Source: CAWCFV01 sp963794995
GTDB lineage: Bacteria > Actinomycetota > Actinomycetes > JACCUZ01
Length of the DNA: 64,000 nucleotides
Direction of reading: 5' to 3'
Assembly (NCBI GenBank): GCA_963794995.1
Contig: CAWCFV010000002.1
Coordinates: forward strand, 3,410,001-3,474,000
Shown: positions 16,535-25,205 of the stretch, piece after piece
Position numbering within the stretch: the stretch's first letter is position 1
How the letters are laid out: every line of letters starts with the position of its first letter
Translations under genes and position numbers: made by a program
The notes under the pieces: model-generated
Seen by the model: the letters and a program-made list of their open reading frames with translations, nothing else
Databases searched by the model: none
What the model was told of the DNA's origin: nothing

Positions 16535-17035
16535 TCAGGCGGTGGCGGCGTCGAATGCCTTCTTCATCGCCTTGGGGGCCAGGGGGCTGCGCGGGGCCTT
16601 CGGGCGCATCGCGAGCATCCGGTCGCCGATCTCACCGAGCTTCTTGCGGCCCAGGCCCTCGCGGACCTTGGGGAACCACTCGTCCTCCTCCTCGTCCATG
16701 TGGTGCTCGACGTTCTCGATGAGGACCGTCATCTTGGGCACGAACCGCTCGTCGTCGGCGTCCATGGCCACCAGCTCGAAGCAGAGCAGGTCGGCGACGT
16801 GGTGCTCCTCGTAGGACTCGAGGATGTCGTCCTCGATGTCGGGCAGGAGGGCGCGGACCTCGGGGTACATGACCTCGTTCTCGAGGTAGGTGTGCACGGT
16901 CAGCTCCTCGAGGATCTGCCTGGCGACGCGGTTCTTGGTGGCGCGGGCGTCCTTCCCGGCCTTCTCGAACTGGCGGAACAGCTTCCGCATCGTCTTGTGG
17001 TCCTCCTTGAGCAGGACGATCGCGTCCTTGGCCAT
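16535..17035 (-). CDS. hemerythrin HHE-domain protein
   Basis: A 166-residue four-helix protein with diiron ligands in KEDHKTMRKLFRQFE, LTVHTYLENEVMYPEV, YEEHHVADLLCFEL and NVEHHMDEEEDEWFP. The H...HxxxE...HxxxD/E spacing is that of HHE domains binding O2 or NO, or sensing oxidative stress. A lysine-rich C-terminal tail (KAPRSPLAPKAMKKAF) follows. An AGAGGA ribosome-binding site precedes the ATG. It is divergent from the membrane protein and multicopper oxidase genes, which could share a stress-related promoter region (17036-17242). Confidence 0.9.
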   Translation of the reverse strand: MAKDAIVLLKEDHKTMRKLFRQFEKAGKDARATKNRVARQILEELTVHTYLENEVMYPEVRALLPDIEDDILESYEEHHVADLLCFELVAMDADDERFVPKMTVLIENVEHHMDEEEDEWFPKVREGLGRKKLGEIGDRMLAMRPKAPRSPLAPKAMKKAFDAATA

Positions 17036-17242
17036 GGTGGTGGTTCCTCTCGCGCCGGGGGTCGGTGTCGACTGCGAGGCGACCTGCCCGCTGGGGCACC
17101 GGCAAAACGGGCACGGCGGCCGGGCGGGCCGGGCGGGGCGGGCTGGCCGAATATCCACGACGCGGGGCCCGCCCGGCGCTAGCGTGTCCTCGCGCGCCAC
17201 CTGCTCGGCGCGCCTCGACTGGTAGCAGAAGGGGTGGTCTGC

Positions 17243-17683
17243 ATGGTCAAGGCCTACCGCGTTCTCGCGGGGCTGATCGTCGTCGGCGTCGTCGCCCAGG
17301 CGGCGTTCGTCGCGGGTGCCTGGTTCTACACGCTGCACGACATCGACGACGGCGCGGTCCTGGACAAGAACTACGACGGCAACCTGGGGCACATGCTGCA
17401 CGGGATGTTCGGGATGATGGCCATGCCGCTGCTCGCCCTCGTCCTGCTCGTCGTCGCCTTCTTCGCGAAGGTCCCGGGCGGCGTCAAGTGGGCCGGGCTG
17501 ACCCTGCTGGCGGTGGTGGTGCAGGTGCTGCTCGGACTGTTCGGCCACGGCCTCGCGGCCCTCGGCCCGCTGCACGGCATCAACGCCTTCGTCGTCTTCG
17601 GCGTCGCGCTCACGGCAGCCCGCCGGGCAGCCGCGGTGACCGAGGGGTCCGCCGTCGCACCCAGGACCGCTGCCACTGTCTGA
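17243..17683 (+). CDS. four-TM small membrane protein of unknown function
   Basis: A 146-residue protein with four hydrophobic helices (about 7-30, 48-72, 76-97, 103-124). Histidines occur in HDIDDGAV, GHMLHGMFG, FGHGL and LHGINAF, an arrangement that could bind haem or metal. I do not recognise the family with certainty. The ATG at 17243 is chosen over the GTG at 17234 because AGAAGGGG lies 8 nt upstream. Its stop overlaps the apparent start of the multicopper oxidase, suggesting a functional pair at the membrane. Confidence 0.75.
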   Translation: MVKAYRVLAGLIVVGVVAQAAFVAGAWFYTLHDIDDGAVLDKNYDGNLGHMLHGMFGMMAMPLLALVLLVVAFFAKVPGGVKWAGLTLLAVVVQVLLGLFGHGLAALGPLHGINAFVVFGVALTAARRAAAVTEGSAVAPRTAATV

Positions 17684-19208
17684 GGCACAGCCCGCGCGCC
17701 GGGCGCCGTGGCGGCTCCTCGTCGGGGCGGTCACGGCGCTCGCGCTCGTCGTCCCGCTCGGGTACCTCTGGTGGAGCAGCCGGGTCCCCTCGACCTACAG
17801 CATCATGGACATGGGCTACCTGGACCTGGGCGGTGGCCCCGCGGCCGAGGGCGGCGACGGCACGCACGCCGGCCACGCGTCGGGCGGCGTCAGCGTCGCG
17901 GACCTGACCGGTCCGCCGGACGGCGCGCCGGACGTCGACCTCACCCTGCGCGCCCGGCAGGAGACGTTCCGCCTCGCCTCGGGTGAGCAGGTCGACGGCT
18001 ACACCCTGGACGGCGCGTCCCCCGGGCCGGAGATCCGGGCGACCGTCGGCGACCTCGTGCAGGTCACCCTGGTCAACGAGGACGTCGAGCAGGGCGTCAC
18101 CCTGCACTGGCACGGCGTCGACGTGCCGAACGCCGAGGACGGCGTGGCCGGCGTGACCCAGGACGCCGTGCCGGCGGGCGGCCGGCACGTCTACCGGTTC
18201 GTCGCGCCGGACGAGGGGACCTACTGGTACCACTCGCACCAGGTCTCGCACCAGCAGGTGCGCGGCGGGCTGTTCGGCACCCTCGTCGTGGCGCCGGTGG
18301 GTGATGCCCCCGATGCCCCCGACGAGACGGTCGAGCCGGTCGACGTGGTGGCGGCGGTCCACACCTACGACGGTCGCCGCACGGTGGCCGGCCGGGTCGG
18401 CGTCGAGCGGGTGGCCGCGCGGCCGGGTCAGCAGGTCCGGCTCCGGGTCGTGAACACCGACAACGGGCCGTTGCGCGCCTGGCTGACCGGGACGCCGTTC
18501 CGGGTCCTCGCGATCGACGGCACCGACGTGCAGGACCCCGGCGAGCTGCGGGACCGGACTCTCGTCGTGCCCGCCGGGGGGCGGGTCGACCTCGGCTTCG
18601 CCGTCCCGGCCACGGGTGCGGTCCGGCTCGACGTGGGCGGCGGCACCGCCGTCGTCGTCGGTCCCCCCGGGACCAGGGCGCCGGTCGCGGAGCAGCCCCG
18701 GACCGAGTTCGACCCCCTCGGCTACGGGAGCCCCGTGGCGCTGCCGTTCGACCCTGCGGGAGCGGACCGGCGCTTCGACTACCGCATCGGCCGGCGGGTC
18801 GGCTTCAAGGACGGCCGGCCCGGCTACTGGTGGTCGATCAACGGCCACGTCTGGCCGGACGTCCCGATGTACCTCGTCGCGGAAGGGGACGTGGTGCGGA
18901 TGACGATCAGCAACACCAGCGGTGACGTCCACCCGATGCACCTGCACGGGCACCACGCGGTGGTCCTGAGCCGGGACGGGGTGCGGGCGACCGGCAGCCC
19001 GTGGTGGGTGGACTCGCTCAACGTCGACGACGGCGAGACCTACGAGATCGCCTTCGTCGCGGACAACCCCGGGGTCTGGATGGACCACTGCCACAACCTC
19101 GACCACGCCACCCAGGGTCTCGTGGCGCACCTCGCCTACCAGGGCGTGACCGAGCCGTTCGTGGTCGGCGCCTCGGGCAACGCCGGCACCCACAACGCGC
19201 CCGAGTAG
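17676..19208 (+). CDS. membrane-anchored multicopper oxidase (apparent CTG start)
   Basis: A laccase/CueO-like cupredoxin protein with all four copper motifs: LHWHGVDVP (about residue 144), YWYHSHQVSHQQ, HPMHLHGHHAV, and HCHNLDHATQGL near the C-terminus. It should oxidise a substrate (metal, phenol or cuprous copper) with O2 outside the membrane. The first ATG in frame is 17805, but the codons before it have strict G/C third positions and encode a transmembrane anchor (RLLVGAVTALALVVPLGYLW). No ATG, GTG or TTG exists upstream. CTG at 17676, with AGGA 9 nt before it and an 8-nt overlap with the previous gene, is the best start. Confidence 0.88.
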   Translation: MSEAQPARRAPWRLLVGAVTALALVVPLGYLWWSSRVPSTYSIMDMGYLDLGGGPAAEGGDGTHAGHASGGVSVADLTGPPDGAPDVDLTLRARQETFRLASGEQVDGYTLDGASPGPEIRATVGDLVQVTLVNEDVEQGVTLHWHGVDVPNAEDGVAGVTQDAVPAGGRHVYRFVAPDEGTYWYHSHQVSHQQVRGGLFGTLVVAPVGDAPDAPDETVEPVDVVAAVHTYDGRRTVAGRVGVERVAARPGQQVRLRVVNTDNGPLRAWLTGTPFRVLAIDGTDVQDPGELRDRTLVVPAGGRVDLGFAVPATGAVRLDVGGGTAVVVGPPGTRAPVAEQPRTEFDPLGYGSPVALPFDPAGADRRFDYRIGRRVGFKDGRPGYWWSINGHVWPDVPMYLVAEGDVVRMTISNTSGDVHPMHLHGHHAVVLSRDGVRATGSPWWVDSLNVDDGETYEIAFVADNPGVWMDHCHNLDHATQGLVAHLAYQGVTEPFVVGASGNAGTHNAPE

Positions 19209-19255
19209 CAGGCGGGACCGGCGGGCGGCGAGGCGGGTGGGCGCGGCCGGCCCGC

Positions 19256-20048
19256 TCAGCCGAGGTCGAGGTCGACGACCACCGGGGCGTGGTCCGAGGG
19301 CCCCTTGCCCTTGCGGGCGTCGCGGTCGACGTACGCGTCGGAGACCGCCCGCGCGACGTCGGGGCTGGCGTAGACCAGGTCGATGCGCATCCCCATGTTC
19401 TTGTGGAACATCCCGGCCCGGTAGTCCCAGTAGGTGAAGGGCCGGTCGTGCTTCATCGGCCGCGGCACCACGTCGACCAGCCCGGGGCCGGCCGGGTCGC
19501 GCAGCGCGGCCAGCGCGTCGCGCTCGGGCGCGGTGACGTGCGTCGACGCCGCGAAGGCGCCGATGTCCCAGACGTCGTCGTCGGTCGGCGCGACGTTGAA
19601 GTCGCCGCACACGGCGTAGGGCTGCCCGGCGGCCGCGCGCTCGTCCTGGACGGTGGCCCGCAGCGCGGCCAGCCACTCGAGCTTGTAGGCGTAGTGGTCG
19701 TGGCCGGGCTCCCGGCCGTTGGGCACGTAGACCGACCACAGCCGCAGCGGCCCGCAGGTCGCGCCCAGGGCCCGGCACTCCGGGCCCGGGAACCCGGGCT
19801 GGTCGCGCAGGCCCGGCGTCACGTCGGCCAGCCCGGCGCGGGACAGCAGGGCGACCCCGTTCCACCGGCCGTCGCCGTGCGTCGCCACCTGGTAGCCGAG
19901 TGCCTCGACCTCGGTGCGCGGGAAGGCGTCGTCGGCGACCTTCGTCTCCTGCAGGCAGACGGCATCGGGCGCGGTGAGCTCGAGCCACGCCGAGCAGCCG
20001 GGGCAGCCGGGCCACCACCGAGTTGACGTTCCAGGTCGCGATCCGCAC
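19256..20048 (-). pseudogene. xth: exodeoxyribonuclease III, frameshifted (xth)
   Basis: Read from GTG 20048, the product starts VRIATWNVNSVVARLPRLL, the ExoIII/APE N-terminus. It then leaves frame. Dropping one G near 19990 (C on the + strand) gives LLAWLELTAPDAVCLQETKV and continues into the 19256-19888 frame with AVCGDFNVAPTDDDVWD, PFTYWDYRAGMFHKNMGMRI and GPSDHAPVVVDL, the catalytic D-x-N and SDH motifs. The repaired length is about 263 residues, normal for the family. The enzyme repairs abasic sites in DNA. Either an inactivating insertion or a sequencing error. Confidence 0.85.
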
Positions 20049-20080
20049 CCGCCCGATGCTGCCAGACCGATCGTGCCGGC

Positions 20081-21541
20081 TCAGCCGCGCACACCCTCCC
20101 GCTCCTGGCGGGCCACGGTGGACCGGCCGAGCAGCAGCCAGCCGAGGAAGCCGACGGCGAAGGCGACGAACACGCCGAGGTTCGCGTACGCCCACGCGCC
20201 CTCCTTGCCACCGAGTCCGACCGGGTCGAGCAGGTAGCCCTGCCAGGTCAGCCAGTCGGCCAGGCCGTTCGTGACCAGACCCCAGCCCAGGAAGGTGCCG
20301 ACGACGACGAGCAGCACACCCGGCGCGTGGAAGGAGCCGTACCGGCCGCGCGGGTCGTAGAGCTCCGCATCGGCGTACGGCGCCCGGCGCTGCAGCAGGT
20401 CGGCGACGAAGACGCCGGCCCAGGCTGCGATCGGGACGCCGACCGTGATGAGGAAGCCCATGAACGGCCCGATGAAGTCGTCGGCGAAGAAGACGACGTA
20501 GACGGCGCCGAGGACCATGAGCAGACCGTCGATGGCGGCCGCCACCGGCCGCCTGACCTTGATGCCGAGGGTCAGCAGCGCCAGCCCCGACGAGTAGATG
20601 TCGAGAACGGCGCCGCCGACCAGGCCGAGCACCGCGACGACGAAGAACGGGACCAGGTACCACGTCGGCAGCAGCGTCGTCAGGGCCCCGATGGGGTCGC
20701 CCGCGATGGCGTCGCTCAGGTCCGTGCTCGACAGGGCGAGCAGGATGCCGAACAGGGTGAGGACGATCGGCGCCGCCGCACCCCCGAACGTCGTCCAGCC
20801 GAAGACCCCGCCGCCGGAGGACGTACGCGGCAGGTAGCGCGAGTAGTCGGCAGCCGTGTTGGCCCAGCCGACCCCGAAGCCGGTGGCCACCAGGGCGAGC
20901 GCACCGATGAACGCCTGTGTCGAGCCGCTCGGAGCGCTGCTCACGGCGTCCCAGTCGACCTGGTCCAGCGTGAGCGCCACGAAGCCGATCGTGAGCACGA
21001 TCGTGGCGATCGTGATCCAGGTCTGCAGCCGCATGATGACGTCGAAGCCGAGGATCCCGGCCGCGACGACGAGCACCGCCGTCACGAGGAACCCGATCAC
21101 CTTGGTGGCGTCTCCGCCGCCCCACCCCAGCTCGCCGAACACGGTGGCCGTGCCGAGCGACGCGAGGGAGACGAGGACGGTCTCCCAGCCGACGAGCAGC
21201 ACCCAGGACAGGAACGCGGGGACGGCGTTGCCCGTGACGCCGAAGGCGGCCCGGCTGAGCACCATGGTCGGCGCCGAGCCGCGCTTGCCGGCGAGTGCGA
21301 CCACCCCGCACAGGGCGAAGGACGCCACGATGCCGACGACCGCGGCGGCGGTGGCCTGCCAGAAGGAGATGCCGAAGCCGACGATGAACGACCCGTAGCT
21401 GATGGCCAGCACCGAGACGTTCGCGGCGAACCACGGCCAGAACAGGTCCCGTGGCGACCCCTTGCGCTCGCTCTCGGCGATGACGTTGATGCCGTTCAGC
21501 TCGACCGCGAGCCCGCCGGTGGTGCCCGACGTGGTGGTCAT
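20081..21541 (-). CDS. NCS1-family nucleobase:cation symporter (cytosine/purine permease)
   Basis: A 486-residue transporter with about 12 hydrophobic segments. The conserved NCS1 region FWPWFAANVSVLAISYGSFI, GKRGSAPTMVLSRAAFG and NTAADYSRYLP place it with cytosine/purine permeases such as CodB. AGGAGAGG precedes the ATG. The start codon overlaps the stop of the purine nucleoside phosphorylase gene (ATGA), so the two form a nucleoside/nucleobase salvage operon: base uptake here, phosphorolysis there. Confidence 0.9.
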   Translation of the reverse strand: MTTTSGTTGGLAVELNGINVIAESERKGSPRDLFWPWFAANVSVLAISYGSFIVGFGISFWQATAAAVVGIVASFALCGVVALAGKRGSAPTMVLSRAAFGVTGNAVPAFLSWVLLVGWETVLVSLASLGTATVFGELGWGGGDATKVIGFLVTAVLVVAAGILGFDVIMRLQTWITIATIVLTIGFVALTLDQVDWDAVSSAPSGSTQAFIGALALVATGFGVGWANTAADYSRYLPRTSSGGGVFGWTTFGGAAAPIVLTLFGILLALSSTDLSDAIAGDPIGALTTLLPTWYLVPFFVVAVLGLVGGAVLDIYSSGLALLTLGIKVRRPVAAAIDGLLMVLGAVYVVFFADDFIGPFMGFLITVGVPIAAWAGVFVADLLQRRAPYADAELYDPRGRYGSFHAPGVLLVVVGTFLGWGLVTNGLADWLTWQGYLLDPVGLGGKEGAWAYANLGVFVAFAVGFLGWLLLGRSTVARQEREGVRG

Positions 21542-22380
21542 GTGCCGTCCTCTCCTCGCGGATGGCCCCCGGCCCGCCGCACCGTGTGGTCGCCATCGTC
21601 GCGTATCGAGCGCAGCACGGCGGGGAGTACGCCGGAGACGCGCCGGGCGGTCGCCTCGGCGACCGCCACCACGTCGTCGGGGTCGAGCTGCTCCCCGGTC
21701 CCTTCGTGGGTGGTGACTGCCGACAGCCCCAGCAGCTCGAGGCCGGCCGCCCGGGCGGCCAGCGCCTCGACGACCGTCGACATCCCGACCAGGTCGGCCC
21801 CCAGCACCTGCAGCATCCGGGTCTCGGCCGGTGACTGGACGGCGGGCCCGCGCAGCTGTGCGTACACCGCCTCGACGAGTGTCGGGTCGGCTGCGCGGGC
21901 GACGGCGCGCAGCCGGGGCGACCACGCGTCGGTGAGGTCGACGAACTGCGGACCGTCCAGCGGGGACTCGAAGGTGAGGTTCAGGTGGTCCGCGATGAGG
22001 GCGCCGGTGCCGCGCGGCCAGTCCGTGCGCAGGCCACCGCTGGCGTTGGTCAGGACCGCCGCCCGGGCACCCGCCGCGGCGGCGACCCGCACCGCGTGGG
22101 CCACGGCAGCGGGGCCGTGCCCCTCGAACAGGTGGGTCCGGCCCAGGTAGGCCAGCACCGGCAGCCCGTCGGCGTCGTAGGAGCGCACCAGGCCGCGGTG
22201 CCCGGGGGCCACCGGCGCCCGGAAGCCGGGCAGCTCACCGACGGGGAGCTCGGCGACGAGCGCGCCGAGCGCGTCGGTGGCGGCGTCCCAGCCGCTGCCG
22301 AGCACCACCACCGCGGCGTGGCGCACCACGCCGGTGCGCTCGGCGATCGCGTCCGCGGCGGCCGCCACCGTGTCGGGCAC
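21538..22380 (-). CDS. purine nucleoside phosphorylase (trimeric type)
   Basis: The 280-residue protein shows PNP motifs: VLGSGWDAATD phosphate loop, VAPGHRG, GRTHLFEGHG, LTNASGGL, ETRMLQVLGADLVGMSTVVE and the base-binding SAVTTHEGTGEQL. The reaction is phosphorolysis of (deoxy)inosine or guanosine to the base and ribose-1-phosphate. Actinobacterial chromosomes usually place a similar gene near phosphomannomutase or amidohydrolase genes; here it is coupled to a permease. GTG start at 22380. Confidence 0.9.
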   Translation of the reverse strand: MPDTVAAAADAIAERTGVVRHAAVVVLGSGWDAATDALGALVAELPVGELPGFRAPVAPGHRGLVRSYDADGLPVLAYLGRTHLFEGHGPAAVAHAVRVAAAAGARAAVLTNASGGLRTDWPRGTGALIADHLNLTFESPLDGPQFVDLTDAWSPRLRAVARAADPTLVEAVYAQLRGPAVQSPAETRMLQVLGADLVGMSTVVEALAARAAGLELLGLSAVTTHEGTGEQLDPDDVVAVAEATARRVSGVLPAVLRSIRDDGDHTVRRAGGHPRGEDGT

Positions 22381-22454
22381 GCCCTCACGCTACCGAAGGC
22401 GCGCCGGCGGCCCGGCCCGCGCCCGGACGTGCACCGTCCGGCCGGCCGCGGCGG

Positions 22455-24602
22455 CTACCCGGCGGCAGCCAGGGCGAAGGGCAGGACCCCCGGTGCGCCG
22501 GCCTGGCGGAGCAGCACGCCCGCCACGGTCATGGTCCAGCGCGAGTCGACCAGGTCGTCGACGAGCAGGACCGGCCCGGGGAGCCCGGGCAGCCGGGCCG
22601 CGGTCGCGGCCGGCACGGCGAACCGGTCGTGCACGGCGGCCAGCCGGAACGCGGAGTTGCCGCCCGGGCCGCCGGTGGGCTCGTCGGTGGTGAGCTCCAG
22701 CGGGCCGAGGTCCTCGAGGCGGCCCAGCGTGGACAGGTGGTGGGCCACCGAGGCGACCAGCAGCGGCCGGCCCAGCGACGGGACCGAGGCCACCGCGACC
22801 GGGCGGTCCGACCAGCCCCAGCCGGCCAGCACCTCGACGCAGGCCGCGAGCAGCCGCTCGTCGGCCGGCTCGTCGGGGGCGCCCGGCGCCAGGGCCGCGC
22901 GCAGCCGCTGCCCCCAGCCCAGGTCGGTGAGCCGCGCCACGACCCGGCCCTCGGTGAGCCGCTCGCCGGGCCCGATCCGGCCCGAGCGCGCGACCCCGAG
23001 CCTCGACATGCCGCTGGGCCACTGGGAACGCGGGTCGAGCGGGACGCCGACCCTGCGCAGCGTGCGGGTGGCCGCCTGCACGGCCCCCTCGGGCACGGTC
23101 GGGTCGAACCACGGGCCGGCGCAGCGGTCGCAGCGGCCGCAGTCCGCGGCGGCCGGGTCGTCGAGGGCCTCCTGCAGGAACCGCATCCGGCAGCCCTCGG
23201 TGCGCTGGAACTCGAGCATCGAGGCCGCCTCGGCGTCGCGGGCGGCCGCGACCCGGGCGTAGCGCTCCTCGTCGTACGTCCAGCCGGCACCGGTCGAGGC
23301 CCACCCGCCGCTCACCCGCCGCACCGCGCCCTCGACGTCGAGGACCTTGAGCAGCAGCTCGAGACGGGTGCGCCGCACGTCGGCGACCGTCTCGAGGGCG
23401 GCCGTCGACATCGGCTTCGGCGACGACTCGGCGAGGGCTGTCAGCACGGCGTCGGCGTCGGGCCGCCGGGGCATCGAGGCGGTGGCGAAGTAGCGCCAGA
23501 TCTCGCGGTCCTCGGGCGCCGGCAGCAGCAGGACGTCGGCGCGCTCGGTCGCGCGCCCGGCCCGGCCGACCTGCTGGTAGTAGGCGACCGGCGAGGCGGG
23601 CGCGCCGAGGTGCACCACGAAGCCGAGGTCCGGCTTGTCGAACCCCATGCCCAGCGCGCTCGTCGCGACGAGGGCCTTCACCTCGTTGGCCCGCAGCCTG
23701 CGCTCCAGCTCGAGGCGGTCGGCGGGATCGGTGCGCCCGGTGTAGGCCTGAACCTCGTGACCGGCCTGGCGCAGCAGCGCTGCGGTGTCCTCGGCCGCCG
23801 ACACGGTCAGCGCGTAGACGATCCCGCTGCCGGCCAGCTCGCCGAGGCGCGCCGCGAGCCAGCCGAGCCGGGCGTCGGCGGTGGGCAGGGCGAGCACGCC
23901 GAGCCGGAGGCTGTCGCGGGCCAGCGTGCCGCGCACCGCCCGGACCGGGGCCCCGCCGGCGCCGAGCTGCTCGACCACGTCGTCGACCACCCGCGCGTTG
24001 GCGGTGGCGGTGGTGGCCAGGACCGGCCGCCCGGGAGGGAGCTCGGCGAGGAGGTCGCGGATCCGCCGGTAGTCGGGCCGGAAGTCGTGGCCCCAGTCGC
24101 TGATGCAGTGCGCCTCGTCGACGACCAGGAGGCCGGCGACCTCCGCCAGGCGGGGCAGCTGCTCGTCACGGAACCGGGGGTTGTTCAGCCGCTCGGGACT
24201 GACGAGGAGCAGGTCGACCTCGTCCGCGGCGAGGGCTGCGGTGACCTCGGCCCACTCGTCGGCGTTGGCGGAGTTCATGGTCACCGCGCGCAGGCCGGCC
24301 CGGCGGGCCGCCTCGACCTGGTCGCGCATCAGGGCGAGCAGCGGCGAGACGATCAGGGTGGGGCCGCCGCCGCGGGCACGCACCAGAGCGGTGGCCACGA
24401 AGTAGACCGCCGACTTGCCCCATCCGGTGCGCTGCACGACCAGCACCCGCTCGCCACCCTCGACCAGCGCCGCGACCGACTCGAGCTGGCCGTCGCGGAA
24501 GGCGGCGCCGTCGTCGCCGACCAGCCGGCCGAGCAGGCGGGTCGCCTCCTCGGTCAGGGCCGGGGACACCGTGGTGGCAGCTGCTGCGGGGGTCGGGGTC
24601 AC
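22455..24602 (-). CDS. RecQ-type DNA helicase with C-terminal phosphoribosyltransferase-like domain
   Basis: A 715-residue protein. The superfamily 2 helicase core carries VVQRTGWGKSAVYF (Walker A-like, with TGWGKS), SPLLALMRDQ, VVDEAHCISDWGHDFRPDY and the motif VI region YYQQVGRAGRATERAD. A RecQ zinc region follows (Cys in GCRMRF and CGRCDRC). The last ~40 residues read GPVLLVDDLVDSRWTMT, the PRPP-binding loop of type I phosphoribosyltransferases. The HRDC domain of classical RecQ is absent. GTG start. The PRTase half may act in regulation or nucleotide sensing. Confidence 0.9.
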   Translation of the reverse strand: MTPTPAAAATTVSPALTEEATRLLGRLVGDDGAAFRDGQLESVAALVEGGERVLVVQRTGWGKSAVYFVATALVRARGGGPTLIVSPLLALMRDQVEAARRAGLRAVTMNSANADEWAEVTAALAADEVDLLLVSPERLNNPRFRDEQLPRLAEVAGLLVVDEAHCISDWGHDFRPDYRRIRDLLAELPPGRPVLATTATANARVVDDVVEQLGAGGAPVRAVRGTLARDSLRLGVLALPTADARLGWLAARLGELAGSGIVYALTVSAAEDTAALLRQAGHEVQAYTGRTDPADRLELERRLRANEVKALVATSALGMGFDKPDLGFVVHLGAPASPVAYYQQVGRAGRATERADVLLLPAPEDREIWRYFATASMPRRPDADAVLTALAESSPKPMSTAALETVADVRRTRLELLLKVLDVEGAVRRVSGGWASTGAGWTYDEERYARVAAARDAEAASMLEFQRTEGCRMRFLQEALDDPAAADCGRCDRCAGPWFDPTVPEGAVQAATRTLRRVGVPLDPRSQWPSGMSRLGVARSGRIGPGERLTEGRVVARLTDLGWGQRLRAALAPGAPDEPADERLLAACVEVLAGWGWSDRPVAVASVPSLGRPLLVASVAHHLSTLGRLEDLGPLELTTDEPTGGPGGNSAFRLAAVHDRFAVPAATAARLPGLPGPVLLVDDLVDSRWTMTVAGVLLRQAGAPGVLPFALAAAG

Positions 24603-24666
24603 CGGGCCAGCCCATCACAGGCCCCGGACACCGGCCCGGGGCGCCCGCACGGGCAGGATGGGCGCC

Positions 24667-25170
24667 ATGGCGAGGGTGGAGCTGCGGGTCCGGCCGGCCC
24701 GACCGGGGGACGAGGCCGCCCTTCGGGCGCTGGACGAGGCCGCCTGGGACTCCTCGGCGGTGTTCCCGTCCGTCCTGGAGTCCCTCGGGTCGCAGCCGTT
24801 CTTCGGCGAGGGCCGGCCGGCCGGCGACCACCTCGTCGCCGAGCTCGACGGCGAGGTCGCGGGCTACGTCCGGCTGCAGCAGCCGACGCCGCTCCCCGAG
24901 AGCTCCCACGTCCTGCAGGTCAACGGCCTGGCCGTGGCCCGCGCGGCGCGTGGTCACGGGGTCGCCGCCGCCCTGCTCGCGGCGACGGAGGAGCTGGCCC
25001 GGGAGCGCGACGTCAGCAAGGTCACGCTGCGGGTCCTCGGGACCAACGCGCCGGCCCGACGGGTCTACGAGCGCGCCGGCTACGTCGTCGAGGGCGTCCT
25101 GCGCGGCGAGTTCCGCATCGACGGCGTCGACGTCGACGACTACCTGCTGGCCCGGCACCTGGCCGGGTGA
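24667..25170 (+). CDS. GNAT-family N-acetyltransferase
   Basis: A 167-residue acetyltransferase. LQVNGLAVARAARGHGVAAALLAATEE holds the acetyl-CoA pyrophosphate loop (RxxGxA-like), and LRVLGTNAPARRVYERAGYVVEG is the C-terminal GNAT motif, close to Mnat/RimI-like small-molecule or protein acetylases. ATG 24667 is chosen since AGGA lies 8 nt upstream; ATG 24658 would add three residues. It is divergent from the RecQ gene (64-bp gap). Substrate unknown. Confidence 0.87.
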   Translation: MARVELRVRPARPGDEAALRALDEAAWDSSAVFPSVLESLGSQPFFGEGRPAGDHLVAELDGEVAGYVRLQQPTPLPESSHVLQVNGLAVARAARGHGVAAALLAATEELARERDVSKVTLRVLGTNAPARRVYERAGYVVEGVLRGEFRIDGVDVDDYLLARHLAG

Positions 25171-25205
25171 GCGAGAAGCCGCACCCGGACCACGGACCCC
25201 GGCCG

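Noticed and set aside
17610..21596. 1328-codon open frame on the - strand
   Set aside because: It is antisense to the multicopper oxidase and mostly out of frame with the permease and ExoIII; composition is Arg/Gly/Ala-rich as expected of shadow frames in high-GC DNA. Only its short ExoIII N-terminal part is real.
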